Of a stretch of 54,269 nt of DNA, positions 51,401 through 54,269 are shown piece after piece (the stretch's first letter is position 1; each line of letters starts with the position of its first letter). The notes beneath the pieces were generated by a model, which made no database searches, had not been told where the DNA came from, and saw nothing but the letters and a program-made list of their open reading frames with translations. Source of the stretch: a virus; the IMG/VR virus record IMGVR_UViG_3300034375_013642, positions 1 through 54,269 of that record; one strand, 5' to 3'. A program made the position numbers and the translations under genes.

Positions 51401-53688
51401 TCCAGGACGGCGATGCGCTCGGCCTGGGCGCGACGCTGGCGCGCCTGGGCTCCGCGGCGGAGATCGAGCGCTTCATGGGCTGGATCGCCGGCAACCGCTC
51501 CGCCAAGCTTGCCGCCGAAGGCCGGGAAAACCTGTTCGACGCCGCCGAGATCGATGCGCTGCGCACCCTCAATAGCGGCACGACTCAGCATGGGAAGGCA
51601 CGCGGCACGCTGTACACCGAGGTGTTCGCCGAGTTTCAGCAATACCGGGACGACGTGCTGGCGATCGCCGAGCAAACGGGCGTTATCACCTCGGAAAGCC
51701 GCGCACTCTGGCGCGACGAGTTCTACGTGCCTTTTTACCGGGTGATGGACGAAGACGCTGCAGCCACCGGCCCGATGGCGTCCAAAGGGCTGACCCGCCA
51801 GGAGGCTTACAAGAAGCTTAAGGGTGGTAGCCAGAACCTGAACGATCTACTGCAGAACACGCTGCTGAACTTCAACCACTTGCTGCAGGCAAGCCTGAGG
51901 AACCAGGCGGCTGCGCAAGCGATCAACAATGCCGAGCAGCTTGGGATTGCTCAGCCAGTGAGCGAAGCGGCGCGGGACAAGAAGGCGAGCACCTTCGTGC
52001 TCAAGGCGGGCGTTAAACAGTGGTACAACATCGGCGATCCGTTGGTGTTCGAAGCGCTAAGCTCGCTCAGCGATGCCGGCCTGAACAACGCTGCTGTGCA
52101 CGCGATGAGTTTCTTCAAGCGCCTGTTTACGAACATGACCACCATCACGCCACAGTTCATCATCGCCAACTTGCTGCGCGACTCGATGTCGGCTACCGCA
52201 ACATCACCAGTGAGCAAGAACTTCCTGAAGAACATCGCGGTGGGCGGCGCCAATTGGACCGACACCCGTAAGCGGGCGCGCATGCTCGCCAGCGGTGGCG
52301 CCTTCAGTTTCGGGCATATCTATAGCAACGATCCGGACGAAGTGAAAGCGCACATCACGCGCAACCTGCGAAGCGCCAAATTGATCGACGGACCGAAGCT
52401 GGTACCGCAAGCGTTGAAGGCTGGCTGGGATGCTTGGAACGCCGTAGCCAACACCGCAGAAAATGCGAACCGGGCGGCAATTTTCGAGCAGAACGAGCAG
52501 GGCAGCGGAAAACTGGCGGCAGCCTTCGAGGCGCGTGACCTGATGGACTTCTCCATGCATGGCGCCTGGCCGGCGGTTCGCTTTTTGATCCGCGTGGTGC
52601 CGTTCCTCAATGCGCGCCTCCAGGGTTTGGACAAACTCTACCGTGCCGGCGTGAAGCCTTCTCTGTTGACCGCGTTCGGCCAGGGCAATGCCTCTGACAA
52701 GCAAGCTGCAGCGCGCTTCATGACAGTCGTGGGTGCGCTATCCATGGCGAGCATGGCGCTCATGCTGGTGAACAACGACGACGAGGAATACCGCAAGCTC
52801 GAAGAATGGCAGAAGGATACCTACTGGTTCGTCCGCGTAGGTGGCAAGGCCTTCTTCATCCCGAAGCCGTTCGAGGTCGGCGCGATCGCCACTATGGCCG
52901 AGCGTCTGTTGCAGCAGGCCATTGACGACAAGGCGACCGGCAAGCTGTTCGCGCAGCGCCTGGGGCACACCCTGACGCAGACCTTTTCCTTTTCGCCGGT
53001 ACCGCACATGTTCCAGCCGGTGCTTGACGTGTACTCGAACGTGGATGCCTTCACGGGTCGCCCGATCGAGTCGACCGGAATGGACCGCCTAAGCAAGGGG
53101 CTGCGCACCCGAGCGACCACCACGGCCCCGGCGCGCGCGGCATCGGCTGTCAGCCGCGTGTTCGGTGATGAGTTCCCGCTTGCTGTATCTCCCATCCAAG
53201 CCGACCACCTGATTGCTGGCTACTTGGGCCAGGTCGGCGCGTGGGGAGCAGGTATGGTCGATACGATGTGGCGCGCAGCCAATGGAGAAAGCCAGCCAGC
53301 AAAGCACTGGCACGAGTATCAACCGATCCGTCGTTTCTACCGTGATCTGGACACGCCAGCGGCATACACCCGATACAGCACGATCTTCTATGAAGGTCTG
53401 CGCGAAGCGGGCAAGGCTTATGCCGACGTGAAGGAGCTACAGGAGCTTGGCCGCATGGAAGAAGCGCGCGGGGTGATCCGCGGGAAGCGCGACGTGCTTG
53501 GGCTGCGCAAGCAGCTCAACCAGGTGCAGCGGCGCTTGTCAGCGATCAATGGTCGCATGGATGCGGTGCGTCTGGGCGAGCTTGATGCCGATGCCAAACG
53601 GCGCGAACTGGATCGCCTTGTGGTGATCAAGAGTCGTCTGACGGAGATGGCCGGTAAGCGGGTAGAGGATATACGAGCGAAGCGTTGA
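45463..53688 (+). CDS. 2741-residue polyvalent virion protein with zincin and LPD domains
   Basis: The largest gene. Repeated GPWEKYQ/GPWAKYQ open it. Residues 610-745 (GLDISIENPRG, HYGYIKRTTGADGEQVDVYV, FDEHKVMLGY) fit the pyrophosphatase-like domain of polyvalent proteins. Residues 875-1030 are coiled coil. Around 1363-1475 an LPD1-like region leads to HEWFH (1459-1463), a zinc metallopeptidase motif. A second motif HEEVGH (1734-1739) has HExxxH spacing. Residues 2100-2500 hold FFKRLFTN then TITPQFIIANLLRDS, the LPD38-like block, with a hydrophobic patch near 2427. Such proteins travel in the virion and enter the cell with DNA, where the enzymatic parts may counter host defences. GGAG precedes ATG. 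Confidence 0.82.
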   Translation: MAGPWEKYQQQSAIERPQPEQAGPWAKYQPAEPVEPTNDAAAERGGIEAMDYGKEMAGGALVGTGAVVSGFGDLLTTAGNAVERGARAVLPAGAVDALKSIPAPSDLLFRPAGRQIDAAGKQIQAAKTEAAKQTLEASTPQGDVLDPSSWSMGDDPTLAGYGLHGANLVGQFVPQAAALAIPGGQARMVGMAGIGGLQAGGAAGNEVEQRLAAMPDADLQQASDLYRQLRANGLDEAAARAQVSATARAAAFQGAAPVGAVGGAMTHYALGPLQRQIGGSAGRRLAGGLALDAPAEGAQEVGESVAARAATNQAIGEQRSLTEDTFGDALLGAMGGAGHASLGAVLGRPEHAARPADSAAEPDATFEDAPEPAALPAPGLQGLPKPEPTFYADSQGNMQDVGPVRNVDGEMQPDQQGRQWINPRNRADRSVGGEGMERQVARGEPAPLEGQFQHGSRQQVADSQAQEGLTLDGETLQPALPAPDAFVVDGQGNAQRGATKPQIFDRAPTGGRGMDQQAPTAIRRDDDFEYMARSNGEPFQAHGAAKASKAFREARKVGRNPTVAKVDGGFAVRVPADPKRYQMRPIDQAANQAATSPTNDLPAPTPAQIEAGNYKKGRVRVQGLDISIENPRGSERSGTGPDGTPWRRTMGDHYGYIKRTTGADGEQVDVYVGPQQDSDQVFVVDQLNQQDGSFDEHKVMLGYSDQATAVQAYSANFDEGWKVGPVTAMPVTEFKSWLKGGALSKPLALPSPGVKPPQPKTAASAHQAPPDQPRPKGSRRAVDRDRDSVVQAAIRLGGITKQWKQDTTGDTKGNKNIPGVGALWSDNTGTSLDDMASLLDQHGYVPAGEMDRDGGVSWLQEALRDELAGRKTHYAPDSVRQLEQYELEMLERINEQLAVEREQLEAEYARIEAEHGAEAAAHARSQDAAFDEDALRYEEFISDEPERTETFIDGNPLDEDAAVRRDDEVRAADAAEAGSAGQDRGASFSLEQQTEAGLKEQAERNAAAEKARADQERETEQKAQADRDRKDFTLTGSDRISDIAAARGQNDMFGAQPTTPASKAKQQATQLAKKKPSPAEPATEPKPAKVEDFGEKLGGARKDELRGLRERLDNMDDQSIANSKLSELWPKGEIDRIEDNFHAAAYQTVRDFIPTKPRAPYRIAGWVNKVKAARELLAELSRMGGDSTVAKMRAFSPSLRSVADKIELLMGIDRAQWARIGRVSMATGSYSKDGQMVPGSWAEVEIDGRGKHFYGKGSIAEAINDVRLALNLKSAPEKKMQFDVYSDRATGQVFIAKSGDRETRRLATFKSVAEARDHIANEHDSLVAAWDAVKNRDNVTKADMRRSLNEVRTGTDHRGGADITPEQFLEAFGFRGVEFGNWVAQGDGSKGRQGMLNDAYDAFMDLAEVVGVPPKALSLEGRLGIGFGSRGRGRASAHFEPDAVVINLTKTKGAGSLAHEWFHALDNYFAGKREASEAKTAREASYITYRPEPVLVNKKYPAQSLTRAKLDMYQANHPNAPMYAEANWMPDPAHPEGVRPKVEKAFAEVVATLDQSPMAKRSAVLDKGAADGYWSRIIERGARSFETYVIAKLADRGYRNDYLANVRSLEEFSRSQDRYPYLTPDEQGPVNEAFDKLFSTIEARETDEGVSLYRLGEGSGTKAEHVTDALSGVSELAGVKVVQTFDDLPLSARIRAKRDGIAPDELRGIFSSGATYVVAGNHASIADAVFTAVHEEVGHRGIHGLLGDQLDATMERLYASQAATAKGRQRIAQIRQAYAKVLKKLDARKQRLMIAEEMVAHLIEDGERPTALQRVLSKARELLRALFPQVPWTYTDILALGEQSRRWLRDSQAGVTEDESTRYALAGKRQHTSEAFSDLTAKQKDALNKIAPRTAKQQAIDWFRQHSDRALLKIRQGIVDRYAALRELDVAVHGDDVLGTDITSSAWVLARMSSAASGALHAMLNNGRIYLDQQQKVIDIQDGDALGLGATLARLGSAAEIERFMGWIAGNRSAKLAAEGRENLFDAAEIDALRTLNSGTTQHGKARGTLYTEVFAEFQQYRDDVLAIAEQTGVITSESRALWRDEFYVPFYRVMDEDAAATGPMASKGLTRQEAYKKLKGGSQNLNDLLQNTLLNFNHLLQASLRNQAAAQAINNAEQLGIAQPVSEAARDKKASTFVLKAGVKQWYNIGDPLVFEALSSLSDAGLNNAAVHAMSFFKRLFTNMTTITPQFIIANLLRDSMSATATSPVSKNFLKNIAVGGANWTDTRKRARMLASGGAFSFGHIYSNDPDEVKAHITRNLRSAKLIDGPKLVPQALKAGWDAWNAVANTAENANRAAIFEQNEQGSGKLAAAFEARDLMDFSMHGAWPAVRFLIRVVPFLNARLQGLDKLYRAGVKPSLLTAFGQGNASDKQAAARFMTVVGALSMASMALMLVNNDDEEYRKLEEWQKDTYWFVRVGGKAFFIPKPFEVGAIATMAERLLQQAIDDKATGKLFAQRLGHTLTQTFSFSPVPHMFQPVLDVYSNVDAFTGRPIESTGMDRLSKGLRTRATTTAPARAASAVSRVFGDEFPLAVSPIQADHLIAGYLGQVGAWGAGMVDTMWRAANGESQPAKHWHEYQPIRRFYRDLDTPAAYTRYSTIFYEGLREAGKAYADVKELQELGRMEEARGVIRGKRDVLGLRKQLNQVQRRLSAINGRMDAVRLGELDADAKRRELDRLVVIKSRLTEMAGKRVEDIRAKR

Positions 53689-53922
53689 TCAGCGTTTGCG
53701 TCTGGGCTGACCGGCATACAAGCCGGTCAGCACCAGGGCACCGAAGAGCAGGGCGGGCACGTTGATCAGCAGACCGATGAGCATTACGAACAATGGAATA
53801 CCCGCCAGGCTCACGGTCAGCCAGCCACCAGTTGTCTGCCATGGGCGCGGCATCTGCGTCATCACCAGCCCGCCGAGGACAAGGAAGCCGATGATGCCGC
53901 CGACGATCTCGGTCGCGTCCAT
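53689..53922 (-). CDS. Small membrane protein
   Basis: 77 residues with two to three hydrophobic segments (IVGGIIGFLVLGGLVMT; LTVSLAGIPLFVMLIGLLIN then VPALLFGALVLTGLY) and a basic end (QPRRKR). Its ATG overlaps the stop of the upstream secreted-protein gene. Convergent with the giant gene, stops adjacent. Probably a moron at the prophage end. Confidence 0.65.
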   Translation of the reverse strand: MDATEIVGGIIGFLVLGGLVMTQMPRPWQTTGGWLTVSLAGIPLFVMLIGLLINVPALLFGALVLTGLYAGQPRRKR

Positions 53923-54269
53923 CAGTAGCAGCCGTAGTCGTTGCAGGTCGACTGGTAGTAGTTGCCGTCGGAGTCGGTACCAGAGTTGTAGAGCGTGTCG
54001 CCGATTCTGGTGGTGGTCCCGTTCCAGCTATCGCCATCGGCGGAATAGCCGTCGTGATAGGTGGTGTTTCCAACCGTGTTGCTGTTCTGGCTCCAATGCG
54101 AGCCATCGGTGCTGTAGCCGTCAAGGTGCGTCGTGTTACCGAACTTCTGGACGTTGTACGTGTTGCCACTGTCATCCGTGCAGCTCTTGAACGATCCGGT
54201 ACCGAAACATCCGGCGACGGCCGATTGCGCCGCCAATGAAAGCGCGACAATTGCGAGAGTCCTTTTCAT
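53922..54269 (-). CDS. Secreted repeat protein
   Basis: 115 residues, start exactly at the window edge (cat at 54267-54269). A signal peptide (MKRTLAIVALSLAAQSAVA) is followed by a cysteine-containing cap and three copies of a roughly 22-residue repeat of the form GNTTxxDGYSxDGxxW (HLDGYSTDGSHW, YHDGYSADGDSW, LYNSGTDSDGNYY). The repeats should form stacked beta turns. Expected in periplasm or outside. Co-transcribed with the membrane protein downstream; a likely lysogenic conversion gene. Confidence 0.72.
   Translation of the reverse strand: MKRTLAIVALSLAAQSAVAGCFGTGSFKSCTDDSGNTYNVQKFGNTTHLDGYSTDGSHWSQNSNTVGNTTYHDGYSADGDSWNGTTTRIGDTLYNSGTDSDGNYYQSTCNDYGCY

Noticed and set aside
1-54269. Diversity-generating retroelement, CRISPR array or insertion sequence
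   Set aside because: No reverse transcriptase frame, no template/variable repeat pair, no regularly spaced repeats and no transposase with terminal repeats were seen.
53600-54269. Right attachment site (second copy of the tRNA-Cys 3' end)
   Set aside because: The T-arm and acceptor sequence found at 68-94 does not recur here, so the element must continue past the window.

Overview
The window is almost entirely one temperate phage genome of the short-tailed (podovirus) type, integrated next to a bacterial tRNA-Cys gene. The host looks like a Pseudomonas (sensu lato): G+C is high, and the element carries Pseudomonas-type families (NdpA/YejK, DUF1654, a CsrA/RsmA-like protein, DUF5334). The left junction is inside the window (tRNA-Cys at 21-94, integrase at 193-1242). 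No second copy of the tRNA 3' end is visible, so the right attachment site lies beyond 54269. The last base is the start of a secreted-protein gene.

Layout. (1) 193-5823: integrase, DUF4224 excisionase-like gene and an accessory zone with genes on both strands (zinc-ribbon protein, ASCH-like protein, PAPS-reductase-family protein, small membrane and unknown proteins). (2) 5876-12122, minus strand: a pL-type early operon with a YejK/NdpA homologue, unknowns, a YqaJ-type exonuclease plus RecT recombination pair, three tiny overlapping membrane-protein genes and a basic ORF that may be an N-type antiterminator. It is read from a promoter embedded in three operator-like palindromes (12255-12316), followed by a boxA-like sequence. 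(3) 12370-13205: DUF1654 gene with a LexA-box-like site, divergent from a shortened SRAP (YedK-like) gene. (4) 13506-16632, minus strand: cI-type repressor plus a downstream set likely expressed in the lysogen: DUF5334 secreted protein, membrane protein, CsrA-like protein, RelE/XRE toxin-antitoxin pair and a DUF6941 protein. (5) 16753-22509: cro-like gene, small early genes, lambda O/P-type replication genes with iteron-like repeats, a nin-like set (YbcO-like and RuvC-like nucleases) and a Q-position gene. (6) 22569-25003: DUF6338 protein, a pR'/tR'-like promoter-terminator pair, holin and nested Rz/Rz1 spanins. (7) 25243-45463: terminase, portal, scaffold, coat, adaptors, tail and fibre genes, an M15 endolysin, and internal virion proteins. 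(8) 45463-53688: one 8.2-kb gene for a 2741-residue polyvalent virion protein with two zincin-like motifs, a pyrophosphatase-like domain and an LPD38-like region. (9) 53689-54269: minus-strand membrane and secreted repeat proteins, probably morons.

How it works together: the repressor and Cro-like protein share a nearly identical recognition-helix sequence and face matching 17-bp operators at both early promoters, as in lambda. Lysis uses holin, spanins and an endolysin located 13 kb away. The large terminase gene has an internal deletion with a frame change, so this copy is probably unable to package DNA, although the rest of the phage looks intact. All functional calls come from reading motifs and gene order; no database search was run.
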